25,667 bases of DNA from CAZSAK01 sp964605155 (GCA_964605155.1 CAZSAK010000029.1:1-25667), one strand, 5' to 3'. Counted from the first letter of the stretch, positions 16,216 to 24,874 are shown. The notes: a model not told the origin generated them from the letters alone. A program made the numbers and translations.

Positions 16216-16248
16216 GGATGGCCCATTCAAGCATTGAAATACATGGAT
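16216..16248. other. Short convergent gap carrying a half-site copy of the 20-bp palindrome
   Basis: Between the ends of glgC and treY, GCATTGAAATA (16231-16241) repeats 11 bases of the palindrome half at 13697-13707. TTCAA-GCA-TTGAA (16226-16238) forms a small dyad. There is no T run, so it is not a good intrinsic terminator. Confidence 0.3.
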
Positions 16249-19164
16249 CTATTCACTCGATAACAACGCCATCGGAAAGGCTGCCAACAGGTCGGCTGCA
16301 CGGAAAAATCGTGCGTCACCTTCCTTGACGGGGTAATACCGGGTATCCGTCAACACATCAGAATAACTTTCGGCCTGCACACTGTCCGTCAGCTCAATCG
16401 TGGTATCACCCCAATGCGATGAATCCGGCCAGAGCTTGTCGGTTCCGGCCAACAAGCGGGCGAACCAGCGCGTTGTCACGACAATGATTTCCTTACCCTC
16501 AAGATAACGGGCAAACGCGCACACATGATCAGCCTGCTGCCCCCGTGTCTCCAGGCCCGCATAGTCACCATCTGCGAAAAGCCGGGGAAGCCGCCGGCGC
16601 AGTGTCAGGGTTTTCCAGATCAGGTACAGCTTGGCGACACCATCCTCGATATGTTCAACAAAATCCTGAACAATTTGATTCAACTCATCGCTGTTGCTTG
16701 TTTTTTGTATAATGTTTTGTAAAAAATCCCTGCGCTGTTGATAGTCGACAGGACTGCGGTTATCGGGGTCCACGAGTTCGAATGCCCACAATTCGTTACC
16801 CTGATAGATATCGGGAATGCCCGGAATCGTCATTTTTAGCAGGGTCTGTGACAGGCTGTTCAGCAGTCCGAAGCGGGCTATGCGTTTTTGAAAGGGGATG
16901 AAGTCGGCAAGAAAGGCGTTGCGCTCCGGGTCCTTCACCAGCGCGTGAACAAAATGACGCACGGCCTCTTCGTAATCCTCATTGGGATTAATCCAGGAGG
17001 TGTCCATCTTGGCTTCCCGGACCGCTTTGAGCATATAGGCCTCTATACGTTCACAAAACGCTACAAGCCCTTCAGCATCCAGTGGTTCCAGCGGCCAGCT
17101 GCCGACCAGGATCTGGTAAAGCAGGTACTCATCGTTGCTCGAAGGCGCGTGCCTGCCGTCAAGTTGCCGTTTTCTGCTGCGATTGATCCGGCGCCAGCGG
17201 GCAAGGTGCATCCGCCAGTCGTCGGCCACTTCCGACAATACGTTGATGCGCACCCGCACATCTTCGCTGCGTTTGCTGTCATGGGTCGATGTCGTCACCA
17301 TGGCATGCGGCCACTCAAGCAGTCGTTGCCTGTTTACCTGGTGAAAGGCATTGGACGATATTCCAAAGGATCGGGGATCAAACCCTACATCGTTGAGTGA
17401 TACCAGGCGGTTATAGATATAAAAGGATGTATCCTCCAGGCCCTTGGCCATCACCGGCGCCGTATATTGCTGAAAGCGCAATGTGAACTGAATGATTCTG
17501 CGGCGGATGTTGGCGGAGTATCCGTTCAGCCGCACCAGCATCAGGGTTTGATGTACAAAATCAAATATGTGGATATCCGATGCGGTTCTGCGTTTTTTGG
17601 CCTGGGCAATGGCCCACTGTACATAACGCCTGTCCTCATCGCTGATCCTATCGGTTGTGATATAGGTACGATAGACGGGAAAGCAGGCGACAATTTCAGT
17701 GATGGCTTCACGCAGGCCGTGATATGTGAAGTCACGTGTCCTGCGATCACTTTGTGCGATGCCACTCAATTGATTGGCTAGCACGGTCAACTCGCTTGAA
17801 AGGGTATTGTGGATGATGAACTTTTTACGTTCGTACAGGAGTTCATCGAAGTCCGTATCCCGGCCTGTAAAGCGGGTATACAGCCGGGTCAATCTGGATT
17901 CCGAATCAGGGTAGACAAAAAGGCCGTTGAGCAGATGAGCAGTCTCATAGCCGGTGGTACCTGCTACGGGCCAGTCTTCCGGCAGGCGCTCATAGCTGGC
18001 AAGGATTTTCTCGACGATTATATAAAACTCATTGCCGGCATGGTCATCGGCGTTACCACTTGTATCACGGTTAAGGGCGTTGCCGATCAAGCGACGCAGA
18101 TTGCAATAATAGCCATACGGATCGGAGAGGCCGTCAGGGTGATCTATTCGCAGTCCGTCCACCTTGCCATTTCCGATCATATCCCCGATCAGACGATGCG
18201 TAATCTCGAAAACGTCCTGGTTTTCCACGCGTAAACCGGCCAATTCATTGATATCGAAAAAACGTCTGTAGTTGATCTCGTCCGATGCCACCAGCCAATA
18301 GGCCAAGCGATAGGCCTGGTGTTCCAGCAGGCGATGGAGATGGTCGAAACTGCCAGGTCTTTCCGGCGTCCCGTTAAAAACACTGACATTCTCCTGCAGG
18401 AAGGCCAGCAAGAGGGGGTACTGATGACAAAGTGCAGATAATCGTAGCTTGCATGCGGTTGACATGTCATAGCGCTGCTGACGATACACCGCGGAAAGTT
18501 CCGTACGGCGCGGCATGGACCTGCAGTCGTCTATTAGCGAGGTCAGTTCATCAATGGCCTGATGATCGACTTCTGCTTGTTGCCTCAGGTAGTCCAGACG
18601 AAAAGACAGGAGCCGTGGATAGGTGCGGGGATCTAGCGGAAAATAATGCTCATAATAGCGGACACCGAACGTACCGCGGTCCGGATCAATGCCGAGCTTC
18701 AATTCGCCGCGTTCAAGTACCGACCCGTAATGATCGCCCAGGAAGGGTAGCAGGATCTTGTTGTGTAAATGAGGATTGACAGGGTGCCAGTCGATATCGA
18801 AGTAATTGGTATATAACGATGCCTCGCCATTTTCCAGCACATCCAGCCACCACGTATTATCATCGCCGCCGACTCCCATATGATTCGGTACGATATCGAG
18901 TATCTGCCCCATGTGGTGACGATGGAGAGATTCGATATAGACATGAAAGCTGTCTTGATCGCCGATCTCGGGATTGATGGCATTATGATCGACGATATCG
19001 TACCCATGGGCGCTGCCAGCGCGGGCCTTGAGATAGGGCGATGCATAGATATGGCTGATACCCAGCATGTCCAGATAAGGAATGATGTGGTTTGCATCGT
19101 CGAAGTTAAAGTTACGATTAAACTGCAGACGGTATGTCGCGCGGGGCAGGGCGTCCATCGTCAT
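16249..19164 (-). CDS. treY: Malto-oligosyltrehalose synthase TreY (GH13)
   Basis: It isomerises the reducing-end alpha-1,4 bond of malto-oligosaccharides to an alpha,alpha-1,1 trehalosyl end. The protein of about 971 residues starts with ATYRLQFNRNFNFDDA. Family motifs include ISHIYASPYLKARAGSAHGYD, ILDIVPNHMGVG (88-99), DGLRIDHPDGLSDP (nucleophile Asp341), YIIVEKIL (Glu385) and VAGTTGYE (400-407). TSTHDSKRSEDVR carries the third acid, and MTIPGIPDIYQGNE follows. ATG 19164 is chosen because it overlaps the treZ stop as ATGA; the extension to 19203 lies within treZ. It is the last gene of a tightly packed operon. With TreZ it makes trehalose from glycogen-type glucan. Confidence 0.95.
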   Translation of the reverse strand: MTMDALPRATYRLQFNRNFNFDDANHIIPYLDMLGISHIYASPYLKARAGSAHGYDIVDHNAINPEIGDQDSFHVYIESLHRHHMGQILDIVPNHMGVGGDDNTWWLDVLENGEASLYTNYFDIDWHPVNPHLHNKILLPFLGDHYGSVLERGELKLGIDPDRGTFGVRYYEHYFPLDPRTYPRLLSFRLDYLRQQAEVDHQAIDELTSLIDDCRSMPRRTELSAVYRQQRYDMSTACKLRLSALCHQYPLLLAFLQENVSVFNGTPERPGSFDHLHRLLEHQAYRLAYWLVASDEINYRRFFDINELAGLRVENQDVFEITHRLIGDMIGNGKVDGLRIDHPDGLSDPYGYYCNLRRLIGNALNRDTSGNADDHAGNEFYIIVEKILASYERLPEDWPVAGTTGYETAHLLNGLFVYPDSESRLTRLYTRFTGRDTDFDELLYERKKFIIHNTLSSELTVLANQLSGIAQSDRRTRDFTYHGLREAITEIVACFPVYRTYITTDRISDEDRRYVQWAIAQAKKRRTASDIHIFDFVHQTLMLVRLNGYSANIRRRIIQFTLRFQQYTAPVMAKGLEDTSFYIYNRLVSLNDVGFDPRSFGISSNAFHQVNRQRLLEWPHAMVTTSTHDSKRSEDVRVRINVLSEVADDWRMHLARWRRINRSRKRQLDGRHAPSSNDEYLLYQILVGSWPLEPLDAEGLVAFCERIEAYMLKAVREAKMDTSWINPNEDYEEAVRHFVHALVKDPERNAFLADFIPFQKRIARFGLLNSLSQTLLKMTIPGIPDIYQGNELWAFELVDPDNRSPVDYQQRRDFLQNIIQKTSNSDELNQIVQDFVEHIEDGVAKLYLIWKTLTLRRRLPRLFADGDYAGLETRGQQADHVCAFARYLEGKEIIVVTTRWFARLLAGTDKLWPDSSHWGDTTIELTDSVQAESYSDVLTDTRYYPVKEGDARFFRAADLLAAFPMALLSSE

Positions 19165-21023
19165 GTCGTCGCAGCCGCCGCCTGCAGGGTCCATATGACG
19201 CACCAGGGCGGTAATTGCCTGATCGCAGAATGCCGGTGTAACCCGTCATGAGTCGCATAAAGGATATGATCGAGAGGATGATCGATATCTTCGAGTGCGT
19301 CCTTACCCAGATTCGCGAACAGGGACAGCTCAGAACCATCCCCCAGCACCCAGTTCGCGGCGATCGTGCGATCGCCGATTTGACTGCAGGCTTTCCGCCG
19401 TCCGACCATCTGACTGAGCCTGGGTATCAGTTCGCGGCGGCGCAGGTCTATGAGTTCACGATGCAGATCGATCCATTCCATGTAATCCGGCTGGTTAATT
19501 CTGCTCCAGTCGAGGACAGCGGCATTGAATGTCTGGATATCCAACGGGTCAGGGATCTTTTCGCGGGCTGCAGGTTCACTGAATTCCGGAAATCGCGCAA
19601 ACTCCTGACGACGACCGGCCACCACCTTGTCTGCAAGGTCCGGCCCGAAATCACAGAAAAACGGAAACGGCTGGCGGCAGTTCCATTCCTGACCCATGAA
19701 GAGCAGGGGAGGATGAGGAGCCAGCAGCAACAGGGCCATTGCGGCACGGATCTGTTCCGGTTCCGTCAATACTGATATTCGTTCACCGAATGCGCGGTTA
19801 CCGACCTGATCATGATTCTGCAGAAAGGAAACAAAGGCTGTGGAGGGTAATTGGTCACTGGGCTCACCCCGTGGTTGATTATCGCGGTATCTGGACCGTT
19901 CACCCTGATAGGCAAAGCCGTCCTTCAGGCAACGACACAGCAAGTGCGACAGTTCGTCGGCATAATCGATGTAGTAACCCTTTGACTCGCCGGTAAGCAA
20001 TACGTGCATGATATGATGCAGGTCATCATTCCATTGGGCTGTATACAAGAATGGTCGCAGGTCCTTGTCGCGCGTCATGTAATGCGACGCGTTATGATCG
20101 TTTTCAAGGATTAAATGGATGTGCCTGTTGTAGCCGAAATACTGGTGAACATGTTGCGCCAGCTCTGTCAGGATATCAGGGCGGGAGTCGTCAAGGATGG
20201 CATGCACCGCATCCAGACGCAAACCGTCAAAATGATACTCCTCCAGCCAGTACAGCGCATTTTGAATAAAAAACTGCCGCACCCATAAGCTGTGTTTGCC
20301 GTCGAAATTGATACCCGCGCCCCATGGTGTCTGGTGGCGTTCGGTGAAAAACTGCGGGGCATAGACATGCAGATAATTTCCATCCGGACCGAAATGATTG
20401 TATACCACGTCCAGAAAGACCATCATCTCCCGTGCGTGTGCGGCGTCGATCAACGCCTTGAGGTCATCGGGTCTGCCGTATATGCTGTCGGGCGCAAACA
20501 GGTAAACCCCGTCATAGCCCCAGTTGCGTGCACGGGGAAAGTCAGCAACGGGCATGAGTTCGATCGCGGTAACTCCCAGCTTTTTCAGATAATCCAGTTT
20601 CTTAATTACGCCGGAGAAATTACCCTCGGGGGTGAAAGTTCCGACGTGTAATTCATAGATAATGGCCTCCTCCCAGGGGAGCCCACACCAGGCTACGTCA
20701 TGCCAATCATATGCATGGGGATCGACCACTTCACTCGGTTTGTGGACATCTTGTGGCTGATATCGCGAGGCAGGATCGGGCACCATTATACCGCCGTTGA
20801 TACGATAACAGTAACGACTGCCGGTGGTTGCCTGATTGGTGATGGTTCCGAACCAGCCTTCCTTTTCCGTCGTCATGGATATGATGTTTTGTGACCCGCC
20901 GTCGGCCAGGCAAACATCGACCTGCTCTGCTCCAGGGGCCCACAGTCGGAAATGCACACACCCGTTATCAAGCAGTTCAGTACCAAAAGGCATTTGGTGC
21001 CGGCGTTTTATCGTCGACTGCAT
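19161..21023 (-). CDS. treZ: Malto-oligosyltrehalose trehalohydrolase TreZ (GH13)
   Basis: It releases trehalose from maltooligosyl-trehalose made by TreY. The 620 residues begin with a CBM48-like domain (FGTELLDNGCVHFRLWAP). The barrel has IYELHVGTF, VTAIELMPVADFP, FLDVVYNHFGPDGNYL, GLRLDAVHAI (nucleophile Asp271), LILENDH (acid/base Glu307) and FLQNHDQVGNRAFGERI (Asp405); LLFMGQEWNCRQPFPFFCDF is typical of TreZ. The start has a GAGAG ribosome binding site and lies 12 bases after the treT stop; ATG at codon 11 is an alternative. The C-terminal beta domain is present and the stop overlaps the treY start. Confidence 0.95.
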   Translation of the reverse strand: MQSTIKRRHQMPFGTELLDNGCVHFRLWAPGAEQVDVCLADGGSQNIISMTTEKEGWFGTITNQATTGSRYCYRINGGIMVPDPASRYQPQDVHKPSEVVDPHAYDWHDVAWCGLPWEEAIIYELHVGTFTPEGNFSGVIKKLDYLKKLGVTAIELMPVADFPRARNWGYDGVYLFAPDSIYGRPDDLKALIDAAHAREMMVFLDVVYNHFGPDGNYLHVYAPQFFTERHQTPWGAGINFDGKHSLWVRQFFIQNALYWLEEYHFDGLRLDAVHAILDDSRPDILTELAQHVHQYFGYNRHIHLILENDHNASHYMTRDKDLRPFLYTAQWNDDLHHIMHVLLTGESKGYYIDYADELSHLLCRCLKDGFAYQGERSRYRDNQPRGEPSDQLPSTAFVSFLQNHDQVGNRAFGERISVLTEPEQIRAAMALLLLAPHPPLLFMGQEWNCRQPFPFFCDFGPDLADKVVAGRRQEFARFPEFSEPAAREKIPDPLDIQTFNAAVLDWSRINQPDYMEWIDLHRELIDLRRRELIPRLSQMVGRRKACSQIGDRTIAANWVLGDGSELSLFANLGKDALEDIDHPLDHILYATHDGLHRHSAIRQLPPWCVIWTLQAAAATT

Positions 21024-21035
21024 GATAGCGACTCT

Positions 21036-22274
21036 CTATTTAACCTCGATACGGTCCTGCGCCCCGCTTAAATGTGCCACCATGAGGGTGAGATATTCAC
21101 GCAGGTGACGGGTGATCAGGAAATTATCGCGTACATAGGCGTGTGCCTTTTCACCCATCTCCTTGATCTTCCCGGGTTGATGCAGCAGATAGCGGATACG
21201 GAGCGCCGCGCCTTCGGGGGTATTCACCAGAAACCCGGTATGGTGATTGACGACCTGCAGGCGGATTCCTCCGACGTCACCACCGATCACGGGTTTGCCC
21301 TTCCACATGGCCTCCGTAACCGTCAGACCGAAGCCTTCCCGGATGGATTTCTGTAATACGATATCCGCGATCCGTTGGAAGGCGTTGATCTCGAGGTTGG
21401 CATCAGCGGGTAACAGCAATACGTGGATATCGGGGTCGCCACCAGCGGCTGCCTCAGCCTCACTCAATACCGCTTCACCTTCAGGATCGTCGGCAGCCCC
21501 CCCTCCGGCAAGCACCAGTTGCAGGCTGGGCAGGAAACGCTTCGCCATATGGTAGGCGTGGATCACCCCGACCGGATCCTTGAACCGGTCATAACGGGAT
21601 ACCTGGACAATGACCGGCCGCTCCGGATCAATGTTGTATTTTGTATAAACCTCCCGGATGGTATCCGGTTCTACCTCGATATTTTTATCGCTCAATGGGT
21701 CGATACTGGGCGGTATCAGATATTGGGGGTGTTGCATCTCCTGGGAAAAGGCCGCCAGCGAGAAGACACTGGCATCATAAGGGGCTACAAACGGATAGAG
21801 ATATTTCCATACAGGGCGATAGGGATGGCTGGCGTCGATATGGCAGCGCCAGATCCATTTACCCTTGCGATTGGTGCAGTATTTCAATAATGGCGCGGGT
21901 TGCGGATCGTGTATGAAGACAAAATCGGCATCTTCCAATGTCGGTCGCAATGTCTCCGCATTATGTGCATTGGTGTCTTCATAAACCCCGAGAAGTCGAT
22001 CGCTCAAGGGAATCCTGTTGCCCTGCAGGGCATTATGCATGCCCTTGGTGCATTCATAGAATTCACTCTCGCCGGAGATGACTTCCCAGTGGGTGTCGAT
22101 ACCAAGTTCCCGGGTCAATGGAACCAGCTTGTTGAGGATCTCCGCGACTCCGCCGCCGGTGCGAGTCGAGTTGACATGTACCAGTTTTGCACCCGCTAAT
22201 GGCCTTGTAAGCTGGCGCAAATGGTCAATAACATCAGACCCGACAATCTGCGCGTAATCATCCAGCAAACTCAT
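21036..22274 (-). CDS. treT: Trehalose synthase TreT (GT4 glycosyltransferase)
   Basis: TreT joins glucose from an NDP-glucose to free glucose, giving trehalose in one step. The 412 residues have the GT-B fold of GT4. Diagnostic segments are VHVNSTRTGGGVAEIL (32-47), FIHDPQPAPLL (120-130), WIWRCHIDASHP (140-151), IPPSIDPLSDKN (187-198) and VQVSRYDRFKDP (223-234). The nucleotide-sugar EX7E motif is EGFGLTVTE (Glu313 and Glu321). Its ATG overlaps the preceding stop as ATGA. The donor (ADP- or UDP-glucose) cannot be read from the sequence; GlgC nearby makes ADP-glucose a reasonable guess. A trehalose phosphorylase of the same GT4 group is the main alternative. Confidence 0.88.
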   Translation of the reverse strand: MSLLDDYAQIVGSDVIDHLRQLTRPLAGAKLVHVNSTRTGGGVAEILNKLVPLTRELGIDTHWEVISGESEFYECTKGMHNALQGNRIPLSDRLLGVYEDTNAHNAETLRPTLEDADFVFIHDPQPAPLLKYCTNRKGKWIWRCHIDASHPYRPVWKYLYPFVAPYDASVFSLAAFSQEMQHPQYLIPPSIDPLSDKNIEVEPDTIREVYTKYNIDPERPVIVQVSRYDRFKDPVGVIHAYHMAKRFLPSLQLVLAGGGAADDPEGEAVLSEAEAAAGGDPDIHVLLLPADANLEINAFQRIADIVLQKSIREGFGLTVTEAMWKGKPVIGGDVGGIRLQVVNHHTGFLVNTPEGAALRIRYLLHQPGKIKEMGEKAHAYVRDNFLITRHLREYLTLMVAHLSGAQDRIEVK

Positions 22275-22963
22275 GACGAAACCTCCGGGAAATGAGTTGA
22301 AAATAACCGCACAAGCTGCTCACGCAGTTCACTCAGGCTGCTGAAATAAGGATCAATGCCGATGAGCTGTTCCCGCAACGTCTCGTATTCACCGCCGAAG
22401 GATGCCAACCAGTCGGTGAAATCATCATAACCGTCACTGGTGCGACGACGGGCATCGATAAAATGGTAAAAGATACTTGAGGTAGACAATGATGCCATTT
22501 CGCCGGCAAGTTCCTCCGGTTTTTGTAATTGTTTGCCCGTATCGAATACCACGATTTGTGAACGGATAAACTCGAACTGCTGGGTGGCGCGTGCCCAGGC
22601 CAGGTATTCGGCCTCATCGAGGCGGGTATCGACCAGGTCGATGATCTCCTGGCGCAATAATTCAATATCCGGGAATGTGGTGGGATCCAGCGCTGCAAGC
22701 TGTTCCGCCAGTACACCATCATGTATACCGTGGCGGACCCATGCCGCAAAGTCATTATTATATTCCCGTTCCTCGAAACGCGGCTGCAGAAGACCGCCCC
22801 AAAAATGATGATAGATACTGGCGGTGTCGATGCCGGCCAGGTCCTTTGCAAATTCCTTTAGCTGGCGAGTCTTCTTGCCGGTTGCCAGTGCGACAAGGGC
22901 ACAGTCTTTGATCGAAAAGAGGTTAGTTTCTGTTGGCGGGGTTTCAGGTTGCTGGTCAGTCAT
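22271..22963 (-). CDS. DUF5752-like protein with a tandem internal duplication
   Basis: This is a soluble acidic protein of about 230 residues with no catalytic signature that I recognise. It is built of two similar halves. The first (about 16-115) has TGK (28-30), EFAKDLAGIDTASIYHHF (37-54), DFAAWV (71-76), LAEQLAALDP (85-94) and LRQEIIDL (103-110). The second (about 129-225) has TGK (142-144), ELAGEMASLSTSSIFYHF (151-168), DFTDWL (181-186), LREQLIGIDP (196-205) and LREQLVRL (213-220). It is the first gene of the tre operon and its TGA overlaps the treT ATG, suggesting a partner or regulator of TreT. ATG 22978 is an alternative start. The DUF5752 name is from memory. Confidence 0.72.
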   Translation of the reverse strand: MTDQQPETPPTETNLFSIKDCALVALATGKKTRQLKEFAKDLAGIDTASIYHHFWGGLLQPRFEEREYNNDFAAWVRHGIHDGVLAEQLAALDPTTFPDIELLRQEIIDLVDTRLDEAEYLAWARATQQFEFIRSQIVVFDTGKQLQKPEELAGEMASLSTSSIFYHFIDARRRTSDGYDDFTDWLASFGGEYETLREQLIGIDPYFSSLSELREQLVRLFSTHFPEVSS

Positions 22964-22978
22964 GTGTTTAATTACCAT

Positions 22979-23255
22979 CCGATATTGTTGTTAGAACCCG
23001 GGCATGATTTGTTATGCGCGCAAACATGGCCGATGCTGATCCCGCAGCCGCCATTTATCATTGATTTTTATCAAAGACAGGATAATTGGTACAGCATACT
23101 TTTGTCGGGATATATATATTGTATAAAATGCCATGGTTTATAAAACTCCGGTTCCATGGAGATGATAAATACCGGAAATCATAACTTCATGGATCATTGA
23201 CAACCCGGATAAATTTCTTCAAACAGGTCTATTTTAAATTAGCAAGGGTGCATAG
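22979..23255. promoter_or_regulatory. Divergent intergenic region between the tre operon and the small ferredoxin-fold gene
   Basis: There is no credible gene in this AT-rich stretch. It contains the FNR-type box at 23061-23074 (separate entry) and two CCATGG palindromes near 23131 and 23153. TTGACA at 23197-23202 lacks a -10 box at the right distance. AAGGGTG about 8 bases before ATG 23256 is the likely ribosome binding site for the small gene. Confidence 0.4.
23061..23074. promoter_or_regulatory. Exact FNR/Anr-type box
   Basis: TTGATTTTTATCAA matches the TTGAT-N4-ATCAA consensus of FNR/Anr at all ten fixed positions and is centred at 23067.5. It lies about 90-100 bases upstream of the DUF5752-treT-treZ-treY operon and about 190 bases upstream of the plus-strand small gene. 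No -10 box at the class II distance is good on either strand, so which gene it serves is open. Oxygen, NO or redox control is inferred from the motif alone. Confidence 0.6.
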
Positions 23256-23486
23256 ATGTCAAGCAAACAAGAATGTGTCGTATATATCGAAGAAGACATG
23301 ACCGTCGCGCAGTGTACGGCCCTGGCCGCAAAACTCGAACATCAACGAGGCATTTTCGAGGTCTTGTTTGATGACGAGAACTATCATCGGCTCACGATAC
23401 ATTACGACCGTGACCATTTCAGCCTGCTTACCTTGATGGACCTCATCCGGTTACACGGCTACCATGGCAAGGTGTTAAATGCCTGA
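23256..23486 (+). CDS. Small ferredoxin-fold-like (HMA-like) protein without metal-binding cysteines
   Basis: The 76 residues predict a beta-alpha-beta-beta-alpha-beta order: CVVYIEE, VAQCTALAAKLEHQRG, IFEVLFDDEN, RLTIHYD, SLLTLMDLIRLHG and GKVLNA. This resembles heavy-metal-associated (HMA) domains, in which a helix follows the first strand, but the CxxC motif is absent; Cys7 and Cys20 are isolated. It may bind a partner and not a metal. The ribosome binding site AAGGGTG is upstream. It lies 75 bases before the LOG-family gene and is divergent from the tre operon across the FNR-type box. The function is not known. Confidence 0.65.
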   Translation: MSSKQECVVYIEEDMTVAQCTALAAKLEHQRGIFEVLFDDENYHRLTIHYDRDHFSLLTLMDLIRLHGYHGKVLNA

Positions 23487-23561
23487 CATCGACGGTATGC
23501 CCGGATCAGAGCTTGCATAGAGATACGTAATCAGGTTGACCCATCATACAGGACCATAACA

Positions 23562-24542
23562 ATGACTGACAGCGAGAATAATGCTACCGGACAGGGGCAA
23601 GTGACTATCCCGGCACCGGCCCATCCGCATAAACGCCGTGAGCCATTGCCCTGGCAGCAACCCAAACCCTCCGAGGAAGATGCGGAGGCCATCCGCAGGG
23701 TACAAATCATCCTCGAAAGCCCTAGTTATCGCCAGGCCGATAGTGATATTGAATTCCTTAACCTTGATCAGACCCGCGGTGTGCGACTGCAGATAGATTA
23801 TTACAAGGCTGAGCTGCTGCTGGAGCAGCACGGTGTCGAACATACCATTGTAGTGTTTGGCAGTACCCGCATTCGTGAGCCAGCAGCCGCCCGGCGACGT
23901 GTCGAAACACTGGAGAAAGAACTAGGGGACCTCCCTGAAGCAGATGAGGAACGACAGCAGCATCTGGCCATTGCCAGACGGATACATGCCAAAAGCCACT
24001 ATTACGAGATCGCCAGGGAATTCGGACAATTGGTAGCCAATTCCGGTCAGGGTCCGCATGATAGCCGTGTGATGCTGATGACCGGCGGTGGTCCGGGTAT
24101 CATGGAGGCGGCCAATCGGGGGGCCTTCGAGGCCCAGGCAGAATCTATCGGCCTCAATATCATGCTTCCTCATGAGCAGTATCCCAATCCCTATATCACG
24201 CCGGACCTGTGCTTCCGGTTTCATTATTTCGGCATGCGCAAACTCCATTTCCTGCTACGGGCCAGGGCGCTGGTCGCCTTCCCGGGCGGTTACGGCACCT
24301 TCGATGAACTCTTTGAGACACTCACCCTGATCCAGACCCGCAAGATCCGGCCAGTCCCGGTAATCCTTGTCGGTGAACACTACTGGCGCAGGGCTTTTGA
24401 TATCGATTTTCTGATCGAGGAGGGCGTCATCGATATCGAAGATCAGGAACTCTTCTGGTATGCGGAGACCGCGGAGGAAATCTGGGCCGGTATACTGCAG
24501 TGGCATGAGGCAAACGGCACGCCACTGTTTCCGAAACGATAA
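23562..24542 (+). CDS. LOG-family (TIGR00730-like) Rossmann-fold nucleotide hydrolase
   Basis: This 326-residue cytoplasmic protein belongs to the LOG/'lysine decarboxylase-like' family, whose characterised members cleave nucleoside 5'-monophosphates to base and ribose 5-phosphate. Signature motifs are MTGGGPGIMEAANRGA (173-188), MRKLHFLLRARALVAF with Arg226-Lys227, and PGGYGTFDELFE (241-252). The N-terminal segment of about 90 residues, ending near TIVVFGSTRI, is longer than in the short plant-type LOG proteins. A charged insertion (EADEERQQHLAIARR) lies at 126-140. In this stress-type block with a PRPP synthetase and a phosphoribosyltransferase, nucleotide salvage is a reasonable theme. True lysine decarboxylase activity is not expected. 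Confidence 0.88.
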   Translation: MTDSENNATGQGQVTIPAPAHPHKRREPLPWQQPKPSEEDAEAIRRVQIILESPSYRQADSDIEFLNLDQTRGVRLQIDYYKAELLLEQHGVEHTIVVFGSTRIREPAAARRRVETLEKELGDLPEADEERQQHLAIARRIHAKSHYYEIAREFGQLVANSGQGPHDSRVMLMTGGGPGIMEAANRGAFEAQAESIGLNIMLPHEQYPNPYITPDLCFRFHYFGMRKLHFLLRARALVAFPGGYGTFDELFETLTLIQTRKIRPVPVILVGEHYWRRAFDIDFLIEEGVIDIEDQELFWYAETAEEIWAGILQWHEANGTPLFPKR

Positions 24543-24874
24543 TTGTAGAAGCAACAGCAAATTAAAACTACTAATGAAGGACAGTTGTTTAATTGATGGG
24601 ATAAGCTGATATCTATATCAGATATAACGCGCACACGGACATGAAGTGTTGAGTAGAAACCCCTAAATAATAACCGGGAACAGACATGGGAAGTCGGAAT
24701 AAATTGAATACATTTTGTCGCTGAAAGGAATATAATGATCAAATAATAATAATACCTATTACAGTCATGGCGAGACTGCGATGATCCGGTTTTATCCTTC
24801 GCCAGCAGTTAATATCAATTGAACTCTTTATAGTGTATTCGATCTATTAAAGAGTGGAGTGAAGGAGGTTCGAG
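24543..24874 (+). promoter_or_regulatory. Intergenic leader of the zinc-ribbon gene with an operator-like dyad and a hairpin
   Basis: I see no gene here. CTGATAT-CT-ATATCAG (24606-24621) is a perfect 7-bp inverted repeat with a 2-base spacer, operator-like. CTCTTTA/TAAAGAG (24824-24830 and 24848-24854) is a perfect 7-bp stem that can add three more pairs across a one-base bulge. It ends 7 bases before the strong ribosome binding site AAGGAGG (24862-24868), so it could affect ribosome access or mRNA stability. A promoter with both boxes at good spacing was not found. Confidence 0.45.

Noticed and set aside
16888..18234. Plus-strand frames of 104 to 170 residues opposite treY
   Set aside because: TreY is full length with its catalytic residues; the opposite frames have no motifs or ribosome binding sites.
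23197..23202. TTGACA as a -35 box for the 76-residue gene
   Set aside because: No acceptable -10 hexamer lies 16-18 bases downstream; the nearest AT-rich hexamer is 27 bases away.
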